Source: Ciona intestinalis
Taxonomy: Eukaryota; Chordata; Ascidiacea; Phlebobranchia; Cionidae
Direction: 5' to 3'
NCBI RefSeq assembly: GCF_000224145.3
Contig: NC_020177.2
Span: 3,580,965 to 3,644,964, forward strand
DNA length: 64,000 nucleotides
This document shows positions 33,161 through 46,500 of this stretch, piece after piece (positions within the stretch are counted from its first letter, which is position 1; each line of letters starts with the position of its first letter). The notes under the pieces were generated by a model. The model ran no database searches. It had not been told where the DNA came from and was given only the letters and a program-made list of their open reading frames with translations. The translations under genes and the position numbers were made by a program.

Positions 33161-33358
33161 CAGTGGTGTTGGGGAAGATGGGACACCTTTTAACTCGAAT
33201 TACTCGACCCATTTAGTAGTAAACAAAGAACATTCAAATAATTATGAAACTATATCCTCACGACTCCAATTCACCGTTGTTAATTGTTTAAAACACGATC
33301 AAGATATTTTGATATTATGTGCTAAAGATGTCCCATCTTCCCCCACCCTACTATATAA
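33161..33358 (+). mobile_element. MITE family 1 copy
   Basis: GTTGGGGAAGATGGGACACC and TCCCATCTTCCCCCACCCTA form clean inverted ends. Confidence 0.82.
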
Positions 33359-33594
33359 TTTGTTTACACAATTATTAAAGATTGATTTGTGTAAAACAAA
33401 TTGACCTCTTTGTAAATACCGCGGTGTAATGTTTGCCACGATAAAGGAAGTACGTTGACTCATATAAATCATTTATATTTCCGGAATCGGTGAACTACAA
33501 AACAAGCTTTTCGGAACGGGTAGCATTGTAATTATACTACTCAAATCAAGTATGCAAGGTGTAGCGCAAAAACGCAAATTACATTTAGATATAT

Positions 33595-33783
33595 AGTAAG
33601 GTAAGGGAAATGGGACACCTTTTCATTATATTTTCTCGTCCAATTCGGTATTAAACAAATAACATTCAAATAATTATAAAAAAGTATCCTCACGAATCCC
33701 ATATAGAACGTTGTTATTTGTTCAAAACACGATCAGAATATATTTGGATATATTATGCTAAAGTTGTCCCATCTTTCCCCACA
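33595..33783 (+). mobile_element. MITE family 1 copy
   Basis: AGTAAGGTAAGGGAAATGGG and TTGTCCCATCTTTCCCCA are the termini, with the AACAAATAACATTCAAATAA core. Confidence 0.78.
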
Positions 33784-34521
33784 GACCAGCACACATAAAA
33801 TCTACAAGGTTTTTTTTTCATTTGCAAAAAAAAAACAGGACGATTTAAAACCAAAATTACAGCCTGATTCAAAATCAAAAATGACCGTGGTTAATGAATG
33901 ATTTGCACCACGTTTGTTGTTGTAACGGCTGCAGAAAATAAGCCTGCTGCAAACCAGGTATATTTGCTTAAGCTCGTTCACTTGTTTTCGTTGCGTGCTG
34001 TTGAGGTCAGCATAGTGTAACCAGTCACTTGGAGCATACGCAATTTTTGATCTTGTTAAAACCCGTAAATACTATACACCTATCTTACCCCGTCCCGTGG
34101 TTCACCCTGTCCGAACCACAATCCGTAACATTTTCATTTTAGGGTTTATTTACGGTCGGTCATGTGCCTGTTCATGTTTGTGACCGAACGGATTGTTTAC
34201 CGGATTTTTTTGCAAATCATTCTGCTGTAAACCCTTGCAACAAGCTCTGCCGTGGTTTAAACAGCATTTACGCGCCGCGGAGTAACTGCGTGCATCTTTC
34301 TAGTGAAACGTATCGCAACTAAGAAACAGGAAGGGACTCATCGTTTAGTAAGCCATCTCCCATGCGCTGAATGTGCCTTTCCTTTGAGTTTAGCCGTGTC
34401 TGACCATCATATAGCAAAGAAACATCATACAGATTGGTCGTGCAAAAAAAGTAACAAATATATATCAGGAATCAAAATTTAACAGAGCAGTGAACAGTCA
34501 CGTTTGAAATTTATCAGCAAT

Positions 34522-37500
34522 ATGAAACGAGAAGACCAAATCGAGCCGTTACTACATAATAACGGCGAACAGAAGCAGTAAGTTGGAACCTTATTGTTCT
34601 ATAGTATTGCCGTATACAAACACAGTTACAAGTATGTATCTTAGTATTGCCTATATTATACACCTGTGACATTTTTTTTTATTTAAAATCGGCAGTTTAA
34701 ATTACATTTAACGTTAATTGAAGTTTCAAACAAAAAGTTTCTATACCAGATGAGCCGCTATAAAGGCCTATAGGTTAATTTACGTTATGCCTGGTAGCAG
34801 AAGTAACGTAATATCAGGTATTGTCTCTTAAAAGTGCTTTATTTAAGTATAAAACAGCATGAGAATTTGGCATATGCAATCATAGTTGCCAAGCTGTATG
34901 AATCACCCATTGAAAACGTAGGCAAGTTTTAATAACTTCCGGAGTTCCAGCTGCCTCTCCCATAATGCATGTAATAACTTGTCACACTGGATTCCAAGCC
35001 CACAGACACGTAACTAATACCATTCTCCATTAGCGGTAATATATATTGCGGCGAATGCAACGTAATTCTTCTCCCATATTTTCCAACCAAACCGGTTAAG
35101 CCCGATTTTCCAGCTCTTATATATTAAATTAAACCCGCTAGTCCCACCCAAGTATACATACAGTTCAACCCAATGTCTGTATATTGCGGTAGCCCTGCAC
35201 GACTTAAGTGTGAAATCACGCAGTTATCGTGACACAGATCTGCGAGCGTGAGTAATTTGCGGAATATTATAACATCTAAGCCAATGCCGGTGGTTTAACC
35301 AAAATGTATACAAAACGTGCTAAAGGGCGTTGTTGTGTGTTGCACTGTTTCAACGTTTATATAACATACTTATACTGATAGAAATATAATATATATGGCA
35401 TATAGATGGAATAAAATGGCCAAGGTTATATTTTCGTCCGGTTTAAACAAATTATATAGGAGGGTGGGAGAAGATGGAACACCTTGTCATTCTATGTTCC
35501 TGGCACATTTGGTAGAAAACAAAGAAAAGTCAAATCATTATAAAACCGTATACTCACAACTCCCATGATGGACCGTTGTTAATTGTAAAACACGATCATG
35601 ATACTATACAATATTCTGTGCTAAAGGTGTCCCATCTTCTTCCATCCTATATTTACAGAATCATATAGCCGTGTCCTTATGACTTAAAAAGAGCTTTGTT
35701 AATTGTTACATTAAAACGCCTGAGATCTTAACATCGTTTATAAAACGTCTTAATGTTGCCCAAAACTACATAGCAAGATGTTAAACCAAATTTGGTCGTC
35801 TAAATATTTATAAAGGCTTTAAAAATTCTGGAAAATATGCGAAAGTACTACAAATGACACACGTGTCACATATGCTATTTTCTCTTCACTAAATTGTATA
35901 TAGACTGTTGGGTCTATTCGACAGCTACGTAACGTTCTCTCTAACTAAACCAACAATAATCGACGCTAGTTTGTTTTACCCTTACGAGATCAATTAGTAT
36001 TAAACTGATAACGGTTGAACTAGGCAGACTACATAGCAAACAGGGTAAGCGCCGTTTACCGCTATCTATCATTTTAGTATGAAGAGTTAAACAAAATAAA
36101 AATCTGTTTTTGTATGTGACGGTTCCTTGACAAGGACCTCACCCACAAAGAATAGAATAGAATAGGGTGCGTTAAAGAGCGGTGTTTGCAATTGTACATT
36201 TTCCGACTAAAATTGTACGAGTTTTTGTAGAAGGGTTTTCGGCAATGGGATTAGTTACTTATAGGTAATGGATGCTTATACCTATATAGGAAGGCATTTA
36301 AACAGTTTAAGAGCACTTGCTGTACAGCGGTGTTGGCATTGCACGTTCCGCATGGAAAGAAAGAACTAAAGTGCTATAATATAAAAATTACTTGAAAATT
36401 GGAGCTTATGGCCTTAATACGTTGGTTGCAGATTAGAATCATTGCAGTTTTAAATTCAACAAAATTAGTTAAACAGTAGAGTTATAGCTGTAAATAATTT
36501 ATGTTTGTATTTTCGCAGAAATTTTGGAAGCATAAACGAGCATCGTGGAAACGGCTGCGAAAACAGAAATACGAAAAACGCTAAAAAACACGAGAACATG
36601 CCAACACAAACACGCACAGTATCTCAGGTCTATGGGACTTGGGTCAGGCCTTTGATCGCCGAGTACTTCGGGCAACTTATATTTGCGTTCATTCACTGCT
36701 CAACAGTAAACACAATGAAGGCAACGGCGCTTTCGGCAGATTCTCCAATCCCTTTACTCCCTGCTATCAGTGATGGTTTCGTGGTGGCCATTCTGGTAAT
36801 AACTATCGGACACATAAGGTAAGAATAGATCTAACTTGTTTTATTCTCGCGTGGCCGCGCAACGACAGTCGTTATGACACGGGTGTTTGGTTTCGCACAC
36901 CTCGTGCCCGCTTACGGCTTACCACATTTGTAACTTTTTTATGAACTACTGTCTTAACTTTATACCAAATAATCACAACGTATATCCAATTCTCTCCTAC
37001 AGTACACCAAGTAGCATACCTTTAAAAGTTAAATTTAACTTTTTCTAAACTTTCGTTTCACTATATTATTGTGTCTGAAATAACAATTTTGCTTTGCCCG
37101 CCTTTTAATTGCTTATAACAAAACGTTACTTATTTTCACAGTGGAGCACATGTCAATTTCGCTGTCACTACAGCTGTATTTATAGGAGGCGGCATCAAAC
37201 TACCGATGGTACCTCTCTACTTTATCGCACAAATGCTTGGCTCCCTAACCGGGGCCGCACTTGCTTATGTAAGTAGTTTAGCATTGTAGGGTAAGATGGA
37301 TACAGTTAGCGGTGTAATCGAATATTCCTAATCGTTTTTTAACTGTCTACAACGTTTTTTTTAGAGTATTGGGTTTTTCAGACTATCTCACCCCACAAAG
37401 TTACATATACGTAGTAACTTGTAAGCGGGCACGAGGTGTATGAAACAGAACGCCCATGTTATAACGACTATCGTTGCTTCTCCACGCGAGAATAAAACAA

Positions 37501-39146
37501 CTACATTATTTCATTCACTCACTTTTTCTGCAGATTTGCAATGGAAGCGTGTCCTTCGGCGAGTTCGGGCTTGGCGCGGGGGTTACTGTTGGTCAAGGAG
37601 TTCTAATGGAAGTAGTCCTCAGTGCTCTGCTAACCTTGGCTGTCTTGCTTGCCGCAGTCGAGCTAAGCTCCGTAAACGCCGCTTTCGCTATCGGGTTTTC
37701 GATCCTTATTGACATTTTGGCGGGGTAGGTGTTGTATAATATTAAAAAAAGGATTTTTCTGTTTTTTTTTTACATAGTATTGCGCCGTGGCATAGTGGTT
37801 AGCACGCCTCTAGCCTATGTGTATGGATTCGAGTCTTGACGTTGCTAACATTATCGACATGTGCTTTCTTTGTCAAGATAGGTATTGTCAGCCATATAAT
37901 ACAAACTCCACAGAAATATTTACTGAAGAAGTTACATAAGTGGTAATTTATTAGCGATTCATCTGGAAAAATGCAGTGCGAATATCAAAGCAGCAAAGCC
38001 ACTGCAAACACAACTGGTAAAATCACTTCTTTCAAAATTTATTTTACTTTAGATTCAACATATCCGGAGCTTGCATGAACCCGACTCTGAGTTTTGGTCC
38101 AGCCGTTGTATCAGGCAAGTGGACAAACTATTGGATTTATTGGGTTGGTCCTATTCTTGGCGCTTTCGTTTCTGGGACTGTTTTCAGGTATAATTTAGGA
38201 GTGTATAGCATATATAGTAGGGTGGGGGAGATGGGACACCTTTTCGTTCTATTTTCTCGTTTCAATTAAAAGAACATTTAACCAATTATAAAACTGCATC
38301 CTCACGACTCTCTTATAGACCGTTATTGTTTAAAACACGATCAGGATATTTGGATATTATGTGCTATAACAGTGTCATTGTGTGCTAATATTCAACAAGA
38401 ACAACTGTTCGACAAAAAAGGACCTCACTGCGTGCCCAACATAAATTAGGGATCCATTTATATAAAGCCCATGAATGCATATACCGCATATCTCGCCAAT
38501 TACAAATTTCAGATTTAATCCCTACGTAAACGTTTAAAGGAGTTGCCCGGGCCATATCCAGGGATGACATGCAATATTTGAGCTATATTTGTTTGCATTC
38601 TTGGGAATGCAACTCATTAGCCTATACATAATGGTTAGCCGTAATGGTACTCATTAGGGAAACACGCTTGGCAGTTTTGTTTGCGTGATTATGCATTTTT
38701 GCTTTGCGGGCAATGGGCTATATAACCTAATTAAAACCCCGTGAAATTTGTCACGAAGTAAAACTAATCACAAATATGCATAATTTGGATTTAAATTACG
38801 AAAAGTTAATTACTTATTCTCGCATTAGGTATAAAACTACAGTGGACCAAAACTGCATTCTGTAGTTTTATTTGAGGTTAAATTGTTTCGTTAGTAAAAC
38901 TAAATAAGTTGGTCGTGTAATCCCACCCGAGAGACCATCGTGTACCACAATTGGCTTACCAAAGTTATAAGAGACACTAATGTAGGCTGTTAACAAAGCA
39001 TTGATCAACTGTATCTTATGTGCAGGCTTTTCCTTGGGACAGAGGCTCGTTTACTTTTTAGACCCGACGGCGGCGACGAAAATTCAGAAACTCAAATGGA
39101 AAAGTCGTCGACAACGGTTGATACAGTGGCAAAATCAAGCATGTGA
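34522..39146 (+). CDS. Aquaporin-8-like membrane channel
   Basis: Six exons (34522-34577, 36519-36818, 37142-37268, 37534-37724, 38053-38187, 39026-39146) join in phase into 309 residues. The match to vertebrate AQP8 is clear in order and spacing: a [14 protein letters not shown] first helix, [53 protein letters not shown] and a C-terminal RLFLG. Aquaporins form six-helix tetrameric pores for water; AQP8 types also pass ammonia or hydrogen peroxide. The first NPA box is Asn-Phe-Ala (residues 124-126) and the second Asn-Pro-Thr (234-236). The conserved selectivity-filter Arg is Leu237, and the helix-2 His of AQP8 aligns with Asp104. The loop-E Cys (232) is kept. The gene looks intact, so altered selectivity is inferred rather than decay. 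The N-terminus is long, about 60 residues and polar. Confidence 0.9.
35457..35652 (+). mobile_element. MITE family 1 copy in aquaporin intron 1
   Basis: TAGGAGGGTGGGAGAAGATG and TCCCATCTTCTTCCATCCTA are the termini. Confidence 0.8.
36820..36935 (-). mobile_element. SINE tail, minus strand
   Basis: TTTTATTCTCGCGTGGCCGC, ACGACAGTCGTTATGACACG and CGTGCCCGCTTACGGCTTAC. Confidence 0.7.
37386..37960 (+). mobile_element. SINE fragments around aquaporin exon 4
   Basis: A tail fragment (37386-37525) lies before exon 4 and a head fragment (37782-37960, GCCGTGGCATAGTGGTTAGC) after it, suggesting two separate insertions in flanking introns. Confidence 0.6.
38216..38372 (+). mobile_element. MITE family 1, one end only
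   Basis: TAGTAGGGTGGGGGAGATGG to GGATATTTGGATATTATGTG. The right terminal repeat is missing. Aquaporin intron 5. Confidence 0.75.
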
Positions 39147-39493
39147 TTTAGTGCCGCGTATTTCTCAAAAACTTTCTTGTTTATAATTCTGTAAATTTTG
39201 TGAATTCTATATTTTGCATCATTGGTGTCAATAACCATTTCGTCCATGCAAAATATTCTAATGTTTTTTTTCTACGTCAGTACATCTTACTCTGGCTTTG
39301 GCTTTGTGACATGACAGTTTCTTTATACGTTTTTTTATCAGGAAAACAACTGGCCAACTTTATATGTTTAAAGTGTCTTGAATTAAGTTATTTTATTTGC
39401 TTTTCCTTGCATTAAGCTTCTGGGTTATTGTTTAAGAACTAAGAAAAGGAATCAGCTGTTGTGCCCTGACGTTGTTGCTATTTGAATTAACCG

Positions 39494-39499
39494 AATAAA
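39494..39499 (+). terminator. Poly(A) signal AATAAA of the aquaporin-like gene
   Basis: AATAAA lies about 350 bases after the TGA at 39144-39146, in AT-rich sequence. It is the first canonical signal I noted downstream of the gene. Confidence 0.5.
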
Positions 39500-40581
39500 G
39501 TTATTTGCTCTCGTTAAAATAGTAGGTTTAAACTTTAGACCGCTTATTTCTGAGGACTATTTTTCCAAACGGTGGTTACATTCCGCCGTGGCACAGTTGT
39601 TTATAGCGCGCCTGCTTCCAACCTAAAGGTAAAGGGTTTAGGGCTCGTCGTTGCTTGGGCAAGACACTTAACGACAATTGCTCCAACCCAGTGGTCACTA
39701 ATGGGTTGTCAAATTATCAGCCATGAAATCCAAAAAAAATAATCACTCAAAAAATAACATACATGCTTGGTAACTCGTAAGCTGGCACGAGGTGTTAAAC
39801 CCATGTAATAACGACTGTCGTTTTCCGGCCACGCGAGAATAAAGTAAGTTACATTCATTTATTCATTCATTCATTCAACTGAAGACCCGTGTTCATAACG
39901 GCTGTCGTTGCCCGCCACGGGAGGATCAAGCGAGTTACAATCATTCATTCATTGCCCGGCAGTTGGCGTATGTGAGTCACTATATCAGATCTGTGATGTT
40001 AGTCCTTTACGAACGACCAATATCGTGTTGTGTTAAATGTTGTGTTAAATGTAGAGTGGGCGAGTCATCAACAAAACAATAGCATCTATTTTTAAAGATG
40101 ACATGACATTTCCTATTATGTTATTGTAAATATAAAGGAACACAAAGCATGGCCATACAGTACACAGTACACGCCTTAATTTCGTGGCTATTCAGTTTAA
40201 ATATTTTGTTGGGCTCAAAGCTCACAGGTGCCTTTTTCTAATTTTTTAAGTTTTTAAACAGCGAAGCCTTTTCCATTAAGGTGCAGTTGTTGCTGTTGGT
40301 GCTACCGTAAAGAAGGGTATTGTTTTTATGAAACAGTGTTGTTGTTGTGTTAGTAAATCTCTATAATGCAACGTGTGCCTGATTTGTGTTGGCGTGTTGT
40401 TCAAATTAACAACATAAGATGTATTTGTCTTTGACTCAGAGACATATTAGTTGCGTGTGTGATAAAATTAAGCCTGAAAAACTGTGCTACTGAAGAAAAA
40501 CTTAAACATATAAAAAAGATACAGTTGTAACTGCCGTAGTCAACCTAAAGTTAGCTGTGTCAGGCAAACGAAAATACGGCC
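39500..40581. other. Intergenic: SINE copy plus caspase A promoter region
   Basis: Apart from a SINE copy at 39583-39960 with TTCATTCATT tail repeats, no coding sequence is evident. The right part should hold the caspase A promoter and 5' UTR. The caspase ATG at 40582 sits in a strong GCCATGG context. Confidence 0.55.
39583..39960 (+). mobile_element. SINE copy, near full length
   Basis: tRNA-like head CCGTGGCACAGTTGTTTATA, body ACGACAATTGCTCCAACCCA, tail CCACGCGAGAATAAAGTAAG and repeated TTCATTCATTCATTCA, then a second short tail unit. Confidence 0.78.
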
Positions 40582-43500
40582 ATGGATCCACATCCAGCAG
40601 ATTTTCCAGAACCACCCCCACAGGTAGAAATAAATGAGAATACTTATGGATAATGTATGTATATTATTATTTTCTTATTTAGCCTCGTTGCTAGTGAAGA
40701 TTCCCCCCTCCCCCTACGTTATATGCTAACCCTAACTAATAACCTGTTAACCTGTAACACTTTCCACCAGTCTAATCTGTAACATATTGGAGTGTTCTAC
40801 TTCACTAGTGCCAGCCAATTAAACAATCTCGCTTAAAAGTATTTACCCCTAAAAGAGGTCTCAGTTAAAACAAAGTTTTTACAGCCCAGAATTACTCTTC
40901 GTTCTGACACTGTTGACTCCAGTGTATTTCATGATGATGATAACTTATTTTCAATGGACGATGCAGTAGAACAGCCAGATTCATTTGATGCCGTTCCACC
41001 AAATAGTTATCCCTCCCCAAATAGTTCTTTGAGTACATCATATAGTGGAGGTAATGAGAGATTGTTTATAAGGGAAAAGTTTGGCCCCGCGGTACAGTTG
41101 GTTAGCGCGCATGCCTTTAACCAAGAGGTTATGGGTATAAGGTTTGTAGCTGCTACTATTGGGGCCAAATGTGTACTAATGGGTTGTCTAAATTGAAAGC
41201 CATACATAAAACAAAAAATCCCCAAAACAGTCTCTCATAAAGTAACATACATGGTAACTCGTAAGCTGGCATGAGGTGTATGAAACAGAATACCTAAACT
41301 AGGCATGAGGTGTATGAAACAGAATACCTAAAATGACTGTCGTTTTCCGGCCATGTGAGGATAAGGAAAGCATCCATTCATTCATGTTCTTGTATACCTT
41401 GAATGAGAACAACCCTGCAGCAGCCACGCTTTTTACTGACGCTTTTTCTCTATTTAAATGCCACAGTAGAACCCTGGAAACACAGATATCATTCACATAA
41501 GATGATCCAATAAATAGTTATAAATGTTTCAAAACTGTTCTTATTCTATTTTGAATACTGATATTTCAGTTTTTCTTCAAAATTTAGGTGACATTTTAAG
41601 CATGGCATCACCACCATTACCAGTAACCCGGATAACAGAAAGAACTCAAACAGCTGGTGAAGTGATTCGAACTTACAATCCAAGGTAAAAAAGAACTTTT
41701 AGATTTTCCGAAAAAGGCAATTTATTCGAAAACTGTTGTAAATTAGGTAGAAATAGTAGTAGAGTGGCACAGAAGCACAAATATCTAGTTATTTTACTTC
41801 TGTGATAATATCTTGAACTTTTGCAACAATGTATGTCATTTGTACCAATTTCAGTCTGTTGTTCTGTTTTAAATGCCTAAAAATTTCCTTTAAAATAAAT
41901 TTATTAATATTTTAGTATTTCTTGTCATTCTAAATTAAGGATTTGTAATTGTAGTTAAAGTATATTTGTTTGGGGATGTTTTTTGCAGTTTTATTAGACT
42001 AAGTATTTTTGTTTTTAATTGCTGTCTTAACCTAACATTGTTTTGTCCATTTCAGTCCAGAGAAAAGGGATCATGAAGTAAGCTATGATGAATTGCTGGA
42101 AGAAGACATGAAGTTTAGTGCAGAAGGTGTTTCTGATTCGGTTAAGCATTTTTATGGGTATGTATGCACATCATATAAAAAATAATCAGTTTTCGAAAAA
42201 AAAAAACAATTTTTAAAAAATTTTGCATATTATACAATACAATGCTTTTAATTATTTGCTCCACAGACCACAATCCTAATATTAAGTATAAATGATTGTC
42301 AAAGCTATAAAAAAAAGTAGTGTTTTACTGATTTAATAACACACCTTAAAAGCACTAACTACCTGTTTAGTAGGTGACCCAGGTCACACCACCAAATCAA
42401 ACAGAAACCTAGTTTTGGGTCATAAACCATGACTTGAAGGGTAGGCCTACTGTGTTAAGAAACCAAATGCTTTGCCTCTTTCGTAAAAAGTGTGTTTTAC
42501 GAAAAAAACCACAAAAATCTACTTTACCCCTTACAAATTTTCCACAAAATGTATTTAAAAAAACCATAAATATATATAATTAAAAGGCTTTAGGTATACG
42601 TATAACTCAAATTGACAATACCTGTTTAATTTTTAAGAGCTGCCATTCCAGTGACATGTGATGACAGAGTTGACACAGGTGCAGGGTATGACACAGTTGA
42701 TGCTGGTGCAGATTATGGCTCTGATGCAGGACCAGATAATTCAGATACTGGTCCACCTCTTCCATACAAACAGAAATCAAAAGTTATTGAACCAGAGGCC
42801 ATTGCAGTGAATCGTGAATTCCAATACCCTATGAACCATAAACAAAGAGGTTGCTGTATCATATTTAATCAAAAGGTAAGTTCTCATTGTGGCAATGGCC
42901 GAACTCTAGCATAAATCCCAAGACTCTGGTGTGCCTCGCTGTAGGACGTTGCCCAATTGAATAACATAGTGTATTGATATTTGTACATTTGGGTAAATTG
43001 CCTGGAGAGTGTCACCAAATGCTGCAGCTTTTATAGGAGATATTATGTTAAATTCAATTATGACTGAAAATATGTTGAATTAGATTATGAAAATAGTTAC
43101 GACTGAAAAGATGTTTTTGTGTGCGTATGTTTTAATATAAAAGCTTGCTAAACCACAATTGAATTCTCAAACCAATATAACCATTTCCCTGCTTGCTGAC
43201 TTGGCACACTATGACTGCTTTTTGTTTACTATTCTATAAGTTCAAATATTTATTCTTTATGAACAAGAGTTTGAGTAATAATGGCGCAATATATACCCAG
43301 TAACTAATTGTTTTTCTTTGTCGGGCGCTTGGCTGTATATATATTCATAAAACTTTAATTTAATTGTGAATTTTGTTATAAATTTTAAGCAGCTATAAGC
43401 TAAAGTATGCTGCATTCTCAACATTAATCATTAACCAATGAACTTTTCTATGTTTGACAACTATGAGTGTAACTCCATTTTAACAATGTTTTGGCGAAAA

Positions 43501-46500
43501 CTAAAAGAAACTGGCGCCTATGTAGTTACGTGATTGCGTTTTTCCTCACTAGTTTGGAGTATAGTATAGCTGCATATAAGTATAACCATACCGTGTATAT
43601 TTCTATGCATATCCTTGTGTACATTACTGTTAATGCTAACAAGTATTTTAACCTTTTTTTAGCATTTTGATGCGCACTTGAGAATGGATACAAGAGAAGG
43701 AACGAACCATGATGCTGAAAACATAAAACATTCAATGGAAATGCTGGGGTTTGAGCACGTACGAATCATTAAGGATTCTACTAAAGTTGAAATTATCAAT
43801 TGGATTGCTGCAGGTTTGAAATTGAAATATACGAAAAATCATAAGGAAGATAATTATATATATATATATTAATATTTAAAGTTTACAAATAGGAAACTGA
43901 ACAATTTTAATACAGCTCATAACAATACTAAAACTCATCATATAAATCTGTTCTATCTTTTATGCGCCTAAAACCGAAATATTACCACAAATTACATTTG
44001 TGTAAAGTAAATGTGTTTAAACAAACATGAATTTTATTCTATATGCGTGAATGCCGTGAAATGTTATGTTATGCACTTATGGGGCCTTATATTTTAAACC
44101 AGAGTTACCCTATTACTGCAGTAATAATAATTACAAATTACTTTTTCAGTTTCAAAAGCTGATCATTCCAATTACGATTGCTTCGCTTGCGTGATATTAA
44201 CTCACGGTGGTGATAAGGATGTTCTCTATGCACGTGATGATAAAATGGAGTTGAAAGACTTCATGCAACCATTTAGGGGTGACAATTGCCCCTCACTTGC
44301 TACCAAGCCCAAACTCTTCTTTATACAGGTATTTGCATGTTTTTTTTATTTTTTGATTAACAAATAACAAAAATTAAAAAAAAAATTATGAATTCAGACC
44401 ATTTTTTAGATTTGTTTTGTATATACATATAAATATTATATTAATATATCATTTTTTGATTGATGATTTTCTTATCTTCTATTATTTTGCTCAGATTTTG
44501 TTCTAGTAAATATATTTACTTTTTATTTTTTAATAATTTGGCAGTTTCATTTTTATTAAAAGGAACCATTTTTATAGTATTGTATTCATTTTTATTTTAT
44601 TTTAATGTTACAATTTTTGCACTTTTACTGTGTTTGGCATTTGATTAGTAGTATATATAATATATTGTTCAATTTTCCCCCATTTTTTTTTCTTCTCAGG
44701 CTTGTAGAGGTTTTAAGCTAGCGGAACCTGTGAAAGTTCGACCTGTACAATGCGATTCATTAAATTATGACACAACAGATGGTGGATCTGCAACTGTGGA
44801 TGAATTTGCCACAATTCCTGCTGAGGCAGATTTCCTTATAGCACAATCAACGGTGCCAAGTATGTTAACTTTTTTTTACTGGTTCTCTATACAAAAACTA
44901 TACAAAAGTTGTGGTAAACCCACTACAAAAATAAAGGTTTTTTTGAACCGGTGTGTGTGCACCTATATAGATTGCTTGGCGCTGTGGTATAGTGGTTAGC
45001 ATGCCTTCATTTATTTCAAACCCTAGAGGTTATAGGTTCAAGGCTTGATGCCGCTACCGTTGTTGGCAAATGTGTCCTTGGTCAAGACATGCCTACTGTT
45101 TTAAACTGTATTATAAATCAACAGAATATTACTCCTGGAGAAACAAAAGTAACGGATCTATTTTTATCCAAGCTCTTTGTTTAACATTTAATCTTTTTGG
45201 TGAAAAACAAGAAATAATGCAGGTCAGTTTTACCATATAGTAAACATAAGAGACAAACATTAAGTCCAACCAATTCCTATTCAAATATCATTTAAATAAG
45301 AGACCGACAATGCCATTTAGGAGAAACATATATCGTTTATTATACAATTGGTTGGACTTGATTTTTGTCTGTTTTAATTTTGTGGCACCGGAGCCATGGT
45401 GTATTTCTTTACACAAGATTCTTTTAACACTATGAGTTAAGTTTTCGTAGCACCAGATCTTTAGAAAATATAGTATGTTGTATGCTAACTTAATCTTTTA
45501 CTAAATAGATGATGACGAAAGTAAATCGCATGGTGGCTTATGATTATGAATCTGCCTCAAAAGATCCGAAAATGAACCAGAAAAAGCAGATACCATCAAT
45601 CACCACACAACTAACTGCGGAACTTTATTTCCCAAAGAAACGAGAGGGACATCCAAGTGCAAGCGAATATTCTGTAAATCAACAGGTCAGTTTGTTTTAG
45701 TGTGGATTGATGTATCTACAAATCCCTGCATTGTGTCTTTTATTTGAGTTTACTAAAAAGTTTAAAAAAAATTATTTTGAAAATTTTATTTAACATTTTT
45801 TTAATTTCTGTACTCTTTAGGCTTTTATATATTAAATATTGTTCAGTTAGTTTCTCAGATCAGACACAAATATTATAAATAGGATATTTTTAAATGTGGG
45901 TCTTTCATAAAAATTTGGATAGTTTTATAAAATGTATTTCATTTTATCAAACAAAAGGTATCTTTGTAAAACCCACATTTGTTGATTTATTTGTAAAGGT
46001 ATTACTTTACAATTGAAGTTTTAGGTTTCATCTTAGTATTACAGTTACACCATTGTTTGTTCTTGTATTCAAATTTTTGTCTCGAAACATTGTTATACGC
46101 TAGTAATTCTTTACTTCCTAATTCTATTAATATATTTTTTTTTTAAAAACAAGCTCCAATATAAACAGGTAAATCTAGCTAAAATTTAAGAGTCATTTGT
46201 TTTTGTTAAGAAACAACTAATTAGATAAATATGATCCCATATTTCCTAATCGTGTTTTTAACAACTAACAATGCTTCTAGAATTATGAAGCTACAGTTAT
46301 ATAGATCAGTACATATTCATTATTTACTACCAAATGGGACAATAAAAAATATCCATCTTACCCCTACCTCCATATGCAGTATAAGGGGATTTACTTTGTT
46401 TTTAAATGAACCATTTTACAGTTACCACATGAACCCTATTACCCCAACCTACTATACATCTAACACACAAGCTAGCATTCATTTAAACCACTATTATAAT

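Larger units (their letters stand above)
30476..34521. other. Intergenic, MITE-rich, no gene seen
   Basis: About 4 kb without a convincing exon. It holds at least five copies of the palindromic MITE family (listed separately), AT-rich unique sequence, and the presumed promoter and 5' UTR of the aquaporin gene at its right end. Short reading frames here follow the MITE sequence and lack conserved motifs. Confidence 0.6.

Noticed and set aside
37534-39146. Aquaporin-like gene as a pseudogene because of its odd NPA boxes
   Set aside because: All six exons are open, in phase and with good splice sites. The changes are substitutions, not damage.
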